64,000 nt of DNA, from the NCBI GenBank assembly GCA_903872345.1, contig CAIQKM010000108.1, positions 150,540 through 214,539 on the forward strand, given 5' to 3'. The notes under the pieces are model-generated. The model did not search any database. It was not told where the DNA came from and saw only the letters and a list, made by a program, of their open reading frames with translations. How positions within the stretch are numbered: the stretch's first letter is position 1; each line of letters begins with the position of its first letter. This document shows positions 17,154 to 24,712 of this stretch, piece by piece. Source of the DNA: an uncultured Verrucomicrobia subdivision 3 bacterium. GTDB taxonomy: Bacteria > Verrucomicrobiota > Verrucomicrobiia > Limisphaerales > UBA11358. The position numbers and the translations under genes are program-made.

Positions 17154-17690
17154 TCAGGCGGCCTGGCCGGCGGTCTGCTGATGTTTCAAGGTGGACGGCG
17201 CCACGCCAAATCCGGCCGGCAATTTCAACTCCATGATGCCGGCCATCACCCCGATCAACGCATAATGATGCACGGCATGGGCCACGGAATACATGATCTC
17301 ACGACCCACCGTCGAAGGCGAGACTTGCGAGCCGCTGCTGGCATAGCTGGTTTTGCAGGTGACATCCAGTGACCGCGTCAGCACGGCGGGGTTAAGCTGT
17401 TCGTAGGCCGTGCGCAATTCGCGCGTCGTGTTGAGCGCCGCAAACCGGTCGTTTTCCACCAGGGTGCCGCGTTCCCGGTGGTCATAATTCAGATTGCCCG
17501 CCACCGCCGCGTCCAGCAGGCTGCGGAAATGGTCCAGACAGTGACGGTAATGGCCGCCAATGGAGGCATTGAACGCCACCGGCAGTTTGCGCGTGTAGTC
17601 GGTGTCGCTGATTTCCACCAGCAGCAGCTCGCCTTGGGTCAGCGTTTCCAAGACCGAGACCAGCAGTTCATTTTGGATGGGGAAACTCAT
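17154..17690 (-). CDS. DinB-like metal-binding protein
   Basis: A 178-aa soluble four-helix-bundle protein of the DinB/YfiT-like superfamily. Candidate metal ligands are His residues in IGGHYRHCLDHF near residues 47-54 and in SVAHAVHHYALIG toward the C-terminus. Family members are often thiol-dependent enzymes or stress proteins, and the exact reaction here cannot be told. It is the first gene of an operon with the DedA/ATP-grasp and NRDE genes. The ATG lies about 17 bases after the CGAC box of an ECF-type promoter, giving a very short leader with no clear ribosome site. Confidence 0.75.
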   Translation of the reverse strand: MSFPIQNELLVSVLETLTQGELLLVEISDTDYTRKLPVAFNASIGGHYRHCLDHFRSLLDAAVAGNLNYDHRERGTLVENDRFAALNTTRELRTAYEQLNPAVLTRSLDVTCKTSYASSGSQVSPSTVGREIMYSVAHAVHHYALIGVMAGIMELKLPAGFGVAPSTLKHQQTAGQAA

Positions 17691-17706
17691 ATTTCGATGT
17701 TCATGG

Positions 17707-17733
17707 GTCGCGGGAACGGTGAAGTCCTTACAG
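17707..17733 (-). promoter_or_regulatory. ECF-type promoter 1 (DinB operon)
   Basis: On the minus strand: CTGTAAGG, 16 bases, CGAC. The same two boxes at exactly the same spacing occur at five other gene starts between 17.7 and 23.5 kb. It is placed directly before the DinB/DedA-ATP-grasp/NRDE operon. Confidence 0.7.
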
Positions 17734-17734
17734 A

Positions 17735-18187
17735 CTATTTGCCCTTTTTCATGACCAGCCCCGGCCAGTTGGTCTCCGCCTTCGCGAGATTGCCTTTCAT
17801 ATCTTCGTTGAAATCCGCCCGCACGCCCTTGCTGTACTGCAGCAGCAGCCGGCCATCCACCACCTGAAAGGCGTCCACGTCGATGTCCACCAGCCGGTTG
17901 CGCGAAACGCCGTACGCACAGTAGCCGCCATACGCGGGCTCATATTTCGCGGGGGTCTTGAGAAACAACGAACGATGCTCCTTGGACGCGAAGTAATAGA
18001 TCGCGCCATCCCGCTTGGCCACCAGATCCGGTTTGCCCTTCACGGGCTGGTTGTCGGTGAAAAAGGCCACCGGATCATAGCCTTGAATGGCCACGCCCGA
18101 CTTGTCGAGGTTGAGCAGGGTTTTGCTTTGCGCGAACACGGGCAGCGCCAGTCCGGCCAGCACAAGGGATAGAATTAATTGCTTCAT
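17735..18187 (-). CDS. Secreted YHS domain protein
   Basis: A 150-aa exported protein: a signal peptide (MKQLILSLVLAGLALPVFAQ) followed by a YHS-type domain, with VAIQGYDPVAFF, the YYFASKEHRSLFLKTPAKY segment and GGYCAYGVS containing the likely metal-ligand cysteine. YHS domains are associated with metal binding in copper and heavy-metal proteins; this stand-alone exported form is common next to redox genes. It has its own ECF-type promoter and stops two bases after that of the downstream DinB operon begins, so each unit appears separately driven. Confidence 0.85.
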   Translation of the reverse strand: MKQLILSLVLAGLALPVFAQSKTLLNLDKSGVAIQGYDPVAFFTDNQPVKGKPDLVAKRDGAIYYFASKEHRSLFLKTPAKYEPAYGGYCAYGVSRNRLVDIDVDAFQVVDGRLLLQYSKGVRADFNEDMKGNLAKAETNWPGLVMKKGK

Positions 18188-18196
18188 GATGTTTGA

Positions 18197-18223
18197 GTCG
18201 GTTGGATTGCGGGAACCTTACAG
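18197..18223 (-). promoter_or_regulatory. ECF-type promoter 2 (YHS gene)
   Basis: Minus strand: CTGTAAGG, 16 bases, CGAC, ending 10 bases before the ATG. The predicted leader is only a few bases long. Confidence 0.7.
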
Positions 18224-18234
18224 GATTTGTGATT

Positions 18235-19020
18235 TCATTGCGGAACCGGTGGCGTGAGCCAGCCGCCGGTGGATTGGAGCGGCGTCATTTCCCCGGCCAC
18301 GGTCACCCAAACTGTCATGGCCAGGGTTTTTTCATTTGGAAACCGCCGGGGATCCAAGATGAATTTGCCATGCGCCACGCCACGGTGATCGCCCATGCCG
18401 ATCTGGATCAGGTCCAGCACCACAAATTCATGATGCAAGCGGCGACCTTCATTTTCTCCGCCGCGTACTTCGGAGTCCAACCCGCCCGCCAGCAGCGCGG
18501 CGTGGATCTCGTAACGCCGGTCCGCAGGCTTGACCGGCACAAACGTCGCCTGCCAGAGCAACGCGTTTGTCGAGTTCACCGCCAGCACTCCGATGTCTTC
18601 CCCGGTGGTTGCCGGCACGCTGCGGTGCAATACCCAGTCCGACCACTCCTTTCCCTGCAACACAAAGCAGGGCGTGTAGATGTTGGCGGCGTGCCACGCT
18701 TCCGCATAACTGCGCTGCCGCTCCGTGTATTCCGGCGCCGACCAGTGATCCCGCCAGCTCGGCGAATCCCAATAATGCACGTGCAGGGCGATCGGCGAAA
18801 AATCCCGCCACAGGCCCGGCGAATCTTTCAGTCGCCCCAGCCAGGCCTCCGCCGCCGGACAACTGCTGCATCCTTCCGAAGTGTACAGTTCCAGCAGCGG
18901 CACGGGTTTGGCCCCGCTTTGAAAACGCAGGGGCGTCGCCTGGGCGTTTGCCACGAGGGTTCCCGTTAAAATCAGGGCGGCCACAATTTTATTCCAGCGG
19001 GCATAAATTTGATTTTGCAT
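18235..19020 (-). CDS. DUF1223 thioredoxin-fold secreted protein
   Basis: A 261-aa exported protein. The signal peptide (IVAALILTGTLVANAQA) is followed by a DUF1223 domain, a thioredoxin-like fold with PLLELYTSEGCSSCP giving a CxxC pair at Cys51 and Cys54, then HVHYWDSPSWRDHWSAPEYT and IYTPCFVLQGKEW, which are the usual family landmarks. It is likely a periplasmic thiol or redox protein, but no reaction is established for the family. It has its own ECF-type promoter 9 bases upstream. Confidence 0.85.
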   Translation of the reverse strand: MQNQIYARWNKIVAALILTGTLVANAQATPLRFQSGAKPVPLLELYTSEGCSSCPAAEAWLGRLKDSPGLWRDFSPIALHVHYWDSPSWRDHWSAPEYTERQRSYAEAWHAANIYTPCFVLQGKEWSDWVLHRSVPATTGEDIGVLAVNSTNALLWQATFVPVKPADRRYEIHAALLAGGLDSEVRGGENEGRRLHHEFVVLDLIQIGMGDHRGVAHGKFILDPRRFPNEKTLAMTVWVTVAGEMTPLQSTGGWLTPPVPQ

Positions 19021-19028
19021 GCCGATGG

Positions 19029-19055
19029 GTCGCCGGAAGGGGCGAAAACTTACAA
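19029..19055 (-). promoter_or_regulatory. ECF-type promoter 3 (DUF1223 gene)
   Basis: Minus strand: TTGTAAGT, 16 bases, CGAC. It forms a divergent pair with promoter 4, the two -35 boxes being about 18 bases apart. Confidence 0.7.
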
Positions 19056-19073
19056 CCGACCGGTAATTTTTTG

Positions 19074-19100
19074 TTGTAAGGAACGCCCTCCCGCCCCGAC
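19074..19100 (+). promoter_or_regulatory. ECF-type promoter 4 (DUF2652 gene)
   Basis: Plus strand: TTGTAAGG, 16 bases, CGAC, with the ATG about 30 bases further on. It is back-to-back with promoter 3. Confidence 0.7.
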
Positions 19101-19129
19101 GAACCCCCGGCCTTGAAATCTATTTAACC

Positions 19130-20053
19130 ATGAATCCCCGCCCTGCCGATGCCCCGGAACCCGTTTTGCTGGTCATTGCCGACATCAGCGGCTACACCCG
19201 CTATATGACCGCTAACGCCAAGACCCTGGCGCACAGTCAAACGGTCATCACGGAATTGATGCAGGCCATTGTCCACCAGATTGAATTGCCGCTGGCCGTG
19301 GCCAAGCTGGAAGGCGACGCTATCTTTTTGTATTGCCGCAAGCAGGCGAGCGGGCTGGACTGGTCGCTCAGTCGGAATGTCATTGGCAACCGGTTGCTAA
19401 TGTTCTTCGAATTGTTCGGAAGCAAGCTGCGCGAGTTGAGCCGTTCCACCACGTGCAACTGTCAGGCCTGCACGCACATTGACACGCTGCGCCTCAAGGT
19501 GATCGTGCATAGCGGCGAAGCGCTGTTTCATCCGGTGCTGAATTTTGTGGAACTGGCCGGGGTGGATGTGATCATCGTTCACCGGCTGCTGAAGAATTCG
19601 GTGAATGCCAGCCAATACCTGCTCTTGACGGAGGCGGCGCGGGCGGATCTGGACTTTCCGGCGTCGGTCCGGCTGGCCGAGAGCGCCGAGACCTACGCCG
19701 ACATCGGCCGGGTGAATACGCTGGTTTACCTGCCCGGGGGTGAATTGGCTGGCGGTGCGCCGCCGGTGCCGGCCACCTATGGTCAACGATTCGGCGAATC
19801 CTGGCGGCTGTTCCGTAAATTATGGTTCGCTCCGTTTACGCGGCGACACGGGGCTTTTCGCAATGTCATTTCCGGGTCGGGAGCGGCGGGCAAACTGGCG
19901 TTCGCCCTGCTGACCGCGCTTTTGACGCCGTTTTTTCTGCCGGTGGGCGCGGTGTTTGCGGCCATTCATGCGCGCAAAAATCCGGCGGCGATACAACACA
20001 CCGGACCGGAGCATGTACATAAGGCTGATGGTTCTTGCTGCCAGAAACCTTAG
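19130..20053 (+). CDS. DUF2652 protein with cyclase-like fold
   Basis: A 307-aa protein of the DUF2652 family, which resembles class III nucleotide cyclases. LLVIADISGYTRYM and AVAKLEGDAIFLYCR correspond to the metal-binding strands of the cyclase core. A cysteine cluster (TTCNCQACTH) and IVHSGEA follow. A hydrophobic C-terminal segment (KLAFALLTALLTPFFLPVGA) could anchor it to the membrane. Whether it makes a cyclic nucleotide is not known. It is a single gene behind ECF-type promoter 4, divergent from the DUF1223 gene and convergent with the ferric-reductase operon. Confidence 0.8.
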   Translation: MNPRPADAPEPVLLVIADISGYTRYMTANAKTLAHSQTVITELMQAIVHQIELPLAVAKLEGDAIFLYCRKQASGLDWSLSRNVIGNRLLMFFELFGSKLRELSRSTTCNCQACTHIDTLRLKVIVHSGEALFHPVLNFVELAGVDVIIVHRLLKNSVNASQYLLLTEAARADLDFPASVRLAESAETYADIGRVNTLVYLPGGELAGGAPPVPATYGQRFGESWRLFRKLWFAPFTRRHGAFRNVISGSGAAGKLAFALLTALLTPFFLPVGAVFAAIHARKNPAAIQHTGPEHVHKADGSCCQKP

Positions 20054-20088
20054 CTATTTCCCTCAATGCCGTTGCCCGCTCGCTGGGG

Positions 20089-20859
20089 TTACAACGGCAC
20101 CCGGCGATACGTGGCCGGATCAGCGCGGAGGATTAACAATTCGCCCTGCCGCTCCACTTCACCGGTCACTTGCACCGGTTCCGCCACGAGATCCAGCACT
20201 TGGGAATTCACGGGTTTGCCCTCCGCCGACACCAGCAGAAAATAGCGTGGAGGGCCCTGGGCTGGCCGCACCAGCAGCACGGGAGGAATCCCGCCGCTGA
20301 TGCAGCGGATGGCGCAGGCGCGATGCGGTGCGAGTTGCCCCGGATTCATCACACCCAGAAAACATTTGCTGTCCACAATCTCGCCGGTCAAGGTTTGCCG
20401 CCCCAGTGAGATGGCCGCCGGTAGCTCTGCCATGCGATTGGTCGCCGATTTACCGGCGTGGATGGAGTCCGGCAACGCTTCAATCATGGTCTGATTTTCG
20501 CGAAAGATCAGCGTGCCTTTGAGGGTAACCGGCCGGCCGTCAAACGCGGCAACTTGATCCGGCTGCAAACCGAATTTCCAAGGGGCGACCAGATAATACG
20601 CCGAATAGGCCGGCAAGGGACCGGACTGTCCCGGCCGGGGCACCAGCAGGCAGGGATACGGCTTCGCCTGCAAAATGCCGGTGAACGTTTTCAACGTGCC
20701 CCATTCAAAAACCCCGGCGCCGATGAGCCGTTGCGAAACCGCCAGCACCGCCGGCACCAGCATCGCCGCCAGCAGCAGGATCGCCACCGCGCGCCGTATT
20801 ATCCGGCCGATGCCGGGTTGGGCCTTGGGTTGCCAGCCGATGTAAAAGTCATCATTCAT
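20089..20859 (-). CDS. Membrane-anchored protein with conserved DSKCFLGVMNPG motif
   Basis: I chose the internal ATG (MNDDFYIGWQ) at 20859, which overlaps the upstream gene's stop by 4 bases, giving 256 aa. One N-terminal membrane helix (AVAILLLAAMLVPAVLAV) precedes a periplasmic part. The segment EIVDSKCFLGVMNPG, then HRACAIRCISGGIPPVLL, has three to four cysteines and reads as a conserved functional core. A short OB-like C-terminal segment follows (VQVTGEVERQGELLILRAD). I cannot name a function. As the last gene of the ferric-reductase/Rieske operon it may be an electron-transfer partner or assembly factor. Confidence 0.7.
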   Translation of the reverse strand: MNDDFYIGWQPKAQPGIGRIIRRAVAILLLAAMLVPAVLAVSQRLIGAGVFEWGTLKTFTGILQAKPYPCLLVPRPGQSGPLPAYSAYYLVAPWKFGLQPDQVAAFDGRPVTLKGTLIFRENQTMIEALPDSIHAGKSATNRMAELPAAISLGRQTLTGEIVDSKCFLGVMNPGQLAPHRACAIRCISGGIPPVLLVRPAQGPPRYFLLVSAEGKPVNSQVLDLVAEPVQVTGEVERQGELLILRADPATYRRVPL

Positions 20860-21896
20860 GGTTCGATGAGGGCTGGTTCCGTTTTCGTTCCCGGCGGGTT
20901 GGGCCGGGAATGCACCCAAACCCGGCCATTTTTGACGCGCACATTAAAGGTTGGCACCCGTTCAACAAATGGCGGCGGCGAGGCACCCGTTTCCGGCCGG
21001 TACTGATAGCCGTGCCAGGGGCAGGTGATACAGCCGTCGACGATTTTCCCCTCGCCGAGCGGCCCATTTTGATGCTGGCACACATTTGAGATGGCGGAGA
21101 TTTTTCCATCATACTTGAAAATCGCCACCCGTTCCCCGGCAAGGGAGACGATCCGCGCCCGGTTTTCAGGAATATCCGCCACCGAGCCGGCGTCCACGTA
21201 ACCGTCGGCTTCGTTCGCCGGTATAGCCGCCGCATCCAACTTATGCTCCCGGCGGGCGGCGACGAGATGCAAACCCAGCACCGTCACCAACCCAACCGAC
21301 ACGGCGGCCGCGTAAACCAGGCTGGTTTCCGCCTGGAGCACACCAAAAGCCACATGCAGGATTAGCAGCGCGTAGGCGGCATAGACGAGCATGTGCAGGG
21401 CCTTCCACACCGGCGCCGTCAAATTCGTCAGCCAGAAATCATGGCTCGTGGCGGCCATCAGAAATAAAATGACCAACGCCATGAAACCAAATGTCTGAAA
21501 CGGCACCGAACCCGCCGTGCCGCCAAACTTGCCGGCGGTGAATATGCTTAGAATCGGATTGGCATCTCCCCCGGCATGATAGGTTGTCACCACCAGCACG
21601 GCGTGAATCAGCGCCAGCAGGAACAGGGTCACGCCGGCATGACGGCGGTTATATAGCAGCGGCAGAAACTTTGGATCCAACCGGCATAGCGGTCCCACGC
21701 AAAGGATGACGTGCAACAGGAGAAACGCGCACGTGCCAAAGGCCCGCATCAGCAGGATTTCTTCGGTGACATACGGAAAGAGCCATTCAGTGACCAGCCC
21801 GAAAACCAGCAGATACGCCGCCACGCCGCCCACGAGCACGGAATCATAGATGCGTTTTTGCCGGTTCCATTGCACCGCTTGGTATTTGATGCTCAT
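20856..21896 (-). CDS. Ferric reductase-like membrane protein with C-terminal Rieske domain
   Basis: A 346-aa redox protein. Residues 20-215 hold about six membrane helices with histidines placed for haem binding (His62 in FLLLHVILC, His98, His168 and His181), as in ferric-reductase-like membrane domains. Residues 235-335 form a Rieske [2Fe-2S] domain with ligands Cys273, His275, Cys292 and His295 (VCQHQNGPL...TCPWHGYQY). It would pass electrons across or along the membrane between an iron-sulphur centre and haem; the donor and acceptor are unknown. It is the third gene of a four-gene operon (22686 to 20089) under ECF-type promoter 5. Confidence 0.85.
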   Translation of the reverse strand: MSIKYQAVQWNRQKRIYDSVLVGGVAAYLLVFGLVTEWLFPYVTEEILLMRAFGTCAFLLLHVILCVGPLCRLDPKFLPLLYNRRHAGVTLFLLALIHAVLVVTTYHAGGDANPILSIFTAGKFGGTAGSVPFQTFGFMALVILFLMAATSHDFWLTNLTAPVWKALHMLVYAAYALLILHVAFGVLQAETSLVYAAAVSVGLVTVLGLHLVAARREHKLDAAAIPANEADGYVDAGSVADIPENRARIVSLAGERVAIFKYDGKISAISNVCQHQNGPLGEGKIVDGCITCPWHGYQYRPETGASPPPFVERVPTFNVRVKNGRVWVHSRPNPPGTKTEPALIEP

Positions 21897-21901
21897 GCAG
21901 T

Positions 21902-22393
21902 TTAGCGGTTTGAATCGTTGAGTTGAACCGGCCGGGAGACCGCCACGATCTCATTGTCCGCCAGACTGTACAGCACCAGCACGCTGGTACCGCGCACCGC
22001 CTCGTCTGGCAACGGTAGGGCACCAGTGCTGAAAGCTCCCAGCAAACGCGCGTCGCCGGGCAGCGTATCGGTGATTTCCGGTTGGCCGGAAACCCAGTAC
22101 GCCAGCAAGTCCGGTTTCAAGAAATCCCTGGCACCCATCAAGTTCAGCGCGAAGGCGCCGGTTTCAGCCGGATTGTGCAACAAACGGACTTGCACCGGCG
22201 CTTTGGCGAACAGACCGTCCCGCTGCCACACCACGGTGGCCAAGGCCGGGGCGGCCTCCGCCAGAGCGGGCGGCAAGGGGGTGGCCACCGGCATCGTCGG
22301 GTGAGTGGCGAATCCGACGATCAATACCGCCGGCAGCGTAATGCCGAGCAGCATAAAAACCTGCCGATGACGTTGGCGCAGTGGCTGGATCAT
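21902..22393 (-). CDS. Membrane-anchored hypothetical protein of the Rieske operon
   Basis: The start was set at the ATG at 22393 (MIQPLRQRHRQVF), which overlaps the preceding gene's stop, giving 163 aa rather than the track's 214. A single N-terminal membrane helix (FMLLGITLPAVLIVGFA) leads into a periplasmic domain (VVWQRDGLFAKAPVQVRLLHN...AYWVSGQPEITDTLPGDARLLGAF) that I do not recognise. Its tight coupling with the ferric reductase/Rieske gene (5-base gap) suggests a subunit or accessory of that complex. Confidence 0.7.
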   Translation of the reverse strand: MIQPLRQRHRQVFMLLGITLPAVLIVGFATHPTMPVATPLPPALAEAAPALATVVWQRDGLFAKAPVQVRLLHNPAETGAFALNLMGARDFLKPDLLAYWVSGQPEITDTLPGDARLLGAFSTGALPLPDEAVRGTSVLVLYSLADNEIVAVSRPVQLNDSNR

Positions 22394-22686
22394 GGGTGCA
22401 AAGATGTTTTCGCGGCTCCGGGCCGTGCCGGTGGACGGTGTGCGTTGCTTTCCTCGGGGGGCGTGGACATGCCTTTGACCCAGCGCCACATTAACAGCGG
22501 CCACAGCGCCATGGTTCCAGGCAGGATCAGCAACCGAAATCCCCACGAACCGTGCCGGGCATGGGGATCCATCCGTTGCACCCCCGCCAGCACGAAGGGA
22601 ATGGCGAATACCAAGCCGATGCCCAGATATAACCCGGCCAGGCTCGACAGGATTTCCGTTGGCACCGTCATGGATGGGAGTGTCAT
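22390..22686 (-). CDS. Small two-helix membrane protein, first gene of the Rieske operon
   Basis: A 98-aa protein with two predicted membrane helices (LAGLYLGIGLVFAIPFVLAGV and FRLLILPGTMALWPLLMWRWV) joined by QRMDPHARHGSWG, and a polar tail. No known domain; proteins of this shape accompany membrane redox complexes. It overlaps the next gene by 4 bases and is the gene nearest ECF-type promoter 5. Confidence 0.7.
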   Translation of the reverse strand: MTLPSMTVPTEILSSLAGLYLGIGLVFAIPFVLAGVQRMDPHARHGSWGFRLLILPGTMALWPLLMWRWVKGMSTPPEESNAHRPPARPGAAKTSLHP

Positions 22687-22732
22687 GTTTTAATTTTCCA
22701 GCGCGATCAACTGACCGCGTCCTCGGGCATTG

Positions 22733-22759
22733 GTCGCCGGCGGTGGCATTTCCTTACAA
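22733..22759 (-). promoter_or_regulatory. ECF-type promoter 5 (ferric-reductase/Rieske operon)
   Basis: Minus strand: TTGTAAGG, 16 bases, CGAC. It lies in the divergent region between this operon and the ECF sigma gene, about 47 bases before the first ATG of the operon. No matching site points toward the sigma gene itself. Confidence 0.7.
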
Positions 22760-22825
22760 GCAATGCAAAAATATCGCCGCGTTTACTTGCCACCCCGGCG
22801 GTTTTGAGGAATATGGTGGACGAGT

Positions 22826-23458
22826 ATGCAAGGCGAACCGCTAACACCGCCCGGACCGGACCAACCGGACGTCAACCAGCCGGGGCTTTCCGACCCTGAA
22901 CGGTGGGTGGACGAGCATGGCGATTATCTGTTCAAATACGCCATGATCCGTTTGCGCGACCCGGCCAAAGCCGAGGATGCCGTGCAGGAGACCTTTCTCG
23001 CCGCGCTCAAGGGCGGGCAGAAGTTTCAGGGTCGCAGCGCCGAGAAAAGCTGGCTGGTGGGCATCCTGAAGAACAAAATTTTCGATTATTTCCGCAAGGC
23101 CGGCCGCGAAACATCCTTCACCGATCTCGAATTCTATCGCGACGAGGAAAGCGACCGTTTTGTGGCGGACGGCTTGGGGCAAGGCGGTTGGATTCATGAA
23201 CTGGGTCCGCAGGAATGGCACCGCCAAGGCGAGAGTCTGGATAATGAGCTGTTCTGGCAAACCTATCGCGATTGCGCCGGCAAATTGCCTGCAAAAGTCG
23301 CCGCCGTTTTCACCATGCGCGAAGTGGATGGCGTTGACAGCAAGGAAATCTGCGAGCTGCTGGCCATTTCGGAGAGCAACCTCTGGGTGATGTTACACCG
23401 CGCCCGCATGGCCCTGCGCCGCTGCCTCGAAACCAACTGGTTCCAAAAACAGGCATGA
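22826..23458 (+). CDS. ECF-type RNA polymerase sigma factor
   Basis: A 210-aa sigma-70 family factor of the extracytoplasmic function type. Region 2 is visible in FKYAMIRLRDPAKAEDAVQE and SAEKSWLVGILKNKIFDYFR; region 4 in SKEICELLAISESNLWVMLH followed by RARMALRRCLETNWF. A Pro-rich N-terminal tail of about 25 residues precedes region 2. The gene is followed by a small ZAS anti-sigma gene, the usual partner. Six promoters of one design surround it, which is good reason to propose that it recognises them. Its own upstream region lacks that motif. Confidence 0.92.
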   Translation: MQGEPLTPPGPDQPDVNQPGLSDPERWVDEHGDYLFKYAMIRLRDPAKAEDAVQETFLAALKGGQKFQGRSAEKSWLVGILKNKIFDYFRKAGRETSFTDLEFYRDEESDRFVADGLGQGGWIHELGPQEWHRQGESLDNELFWQTYRDCAGKLPAKVAAVFTMREVDGVDSKEICELLAISESNLWVMLHRARMALRRCLETNWFQKQA

Positions 23459-23473
23459 AAATTCTCCGTTTCA

Positions 23474-23500
23474 CTGTAAGGTTACGCCGAGATCGCCGAC
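23474..23500 (+). promoter_or_regulatory. ECF-type promoter 6 (anti-sigma gene)
   Basis: Plus strand: CTGTAAGG, 16 bases, CGAC, placed in the 76-base gap between the sigma gene and the anti-sigma gene. It would raise anti-sigma, and perhaps the acyltransferase gene behind it, when the sigma factor is active. Confidence 0.7.
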
Positions 23501-23534
23501 CAACTCTTGAAGCCAGAGCCGGCTGTGTTCTGAA

Positions 23535-23825
23535 ATGAGCTATTGGAAAAATATAAAGACGGTCTGCGCCGACCTTTCCCCGAACTGTCGGTCGGCGGCG
23601 CGCACCCAGTCTGAAATGCTGGACCATCCGCTGACATGGTCCCGGCGGTTGGGCTTGTGGTTGCATGTGCTGATCTGCCGGTGGTGCCGCCGATATGGCC
23701 GGCAACTCCGGTATTTACGTTCCGTTGCGCAGACGCAGGGCGAGGCCCCGGCATCCGCACCGCCCCCAAAACTCTCGGCGGCGGCGCGCGAACGCATCCG
23801 GCAGCGGCTGCAAAAAGAACAATAA
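23535..23825 (+). CDS. Small ZAS-type anti-sigma factor
   Basis: A 96-aa soluble protein with His44, Cys48 and Cys51 in LWLHVLICRWC, the HxxxCxxC zinc motif of ZAS anti-sigma factors, and a basic helix after it. Such proteins hold ECF sigma factors inactive and often lose zinc or disulphide state on oxidation. There is no membrane helix, so sensing would be cytoplasmic. Its place directly behind the ECF sigma gene, with its own sigma-type promoter, supports this reading. Confidence 0.8.
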   Translation: MSYWKNIKTVCADLSPNCRSAARTQSEMLDHPLTWSRRLGLWLHVLICRWCRRYGRQLRYLRSVAQTQGEAPASAPPPKLSAAARERIRQRLQKEQ

Positions 23826-23881
23826 ACCGTTCCGGGCGCGGGTTCCTCAGAAATCATTGCGCCCGGCTCCAAATCCATGCC

Positions 23882-24652
23882 ATGAAAGTCATCCATCGAA
23901 CCTTGGGATCGGTCCGGCTGCTGGTCCATTCGGTCGCCGCCTACCGCGTCCGGCTGGCCGAAACTCCCGGGGAAGTCCGGGCCGCCCAGGCCTTGCGTTA
24001 TCAGGTCTTCAATCTCGAATTGCAGGAAGGGCTGGCGGCTTCCCATCAAACCGGCCTGGATGCTGATCCGTTCGATGCCGCGTGCGATCATTTGCTGGTC
24101 GAGCATCTTCCGTCCCGTCAAATCGTGGGCACGTATCGGTTGCAGACCGGCACCACCGCCGCGCAAAAACTTGGCTATTATTGCGCGCAGGAATTTGAAT
24201 TTGCCGTGTTTGAGCCGTACCGGCGGGAAATCATCGAACTGGGGCGCGCCTGCGTCCAGCAGCAGCATCGCAACCTCGTGGTACTGGGGCTGCTTTGGAA
24301 AGGCATTGCCGATTATGCCCGCCGGCATGGCGGACGCTATCTGGTCGGCTGCAGTTCCCTGACCAGCCAGGACCCGGCCGTGGGCGCATCGGCTTTTGCC
24401 ACGCTGGGCCGGCAGCATCTTGTGGCGGATGCGTTGCGCACCCGGCCGTTGCCCGCCTTTGACTGTCCGCTGGATCATTTGTCGCCCGAACCGGCGGCCA
24501 TTCCCAAACTCTTGCGGGCATATCTGACCGTGGGGGCCCGAATCTGCGGTCCGCCGGCGTTGGACCGGCAGTTCAAGACGATTGATTTTCTGACTTGGCT
24601 GGACCTCGAATCCCTCCCGGCGGCGACCCGCCAGAAGTTTTTCGGCGTCTGA
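23882..24652 (+). CDS. GNAT-type N-acyltransferase, OlsB-like
   Basis: A 256-aa protein of the acyl-ACP-dependent N-acyltransferase branch of GNAT (ornithine-lipid OlsB/hemolysin-like). The track's longer ORF overlaps the anti-sigma gene; the ATG at 23882 is preferred. Landmarks: ALRYQVFNLELQEGL, FDAACDHLLV, IVGTYRLQT, IIELGRACVQQQHRN, and GGRYLVGCSSL. OlsB enzymes add a 3-hydroxy fatty acid to ornithine in making phosphate-free lipids; no OlsA partner is visible here, so the substrate is uncertain. It starts 56 bases after the anti-sigma gene and may share its transcript. It is convergent with the NtrC-type gene. Confidence 0.75.
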   Translation: MKVIHRTLGSVRLLVHSVAAYRVRLAETPGEVRAAQALRYQVFNLELQEGLAASHQTGLDADPFDAACDHLLVEHLPSRQIVGTYRLQTGTTAAQKLGYYCAQEFEFAVFEPYRREIIELGRACVQQQHRNLVVLGLLWKGIADYARRHGGRYLVGCSSLTSQDPAVGASAFATLGRQHLVADALRTRPLPAFDCPLDHLSPEPAAIPKLLRAYLTVGARICGPPALDRQFKTIDFLTWLDLESLPAATRQKFFGV

Positions 24653-24712
24653 AAAATCGGATCGCCGGCCCGGCCGGTGTCGTGCTCTCCAAAGTGGCGG
24701 CCGGCATTCGCC

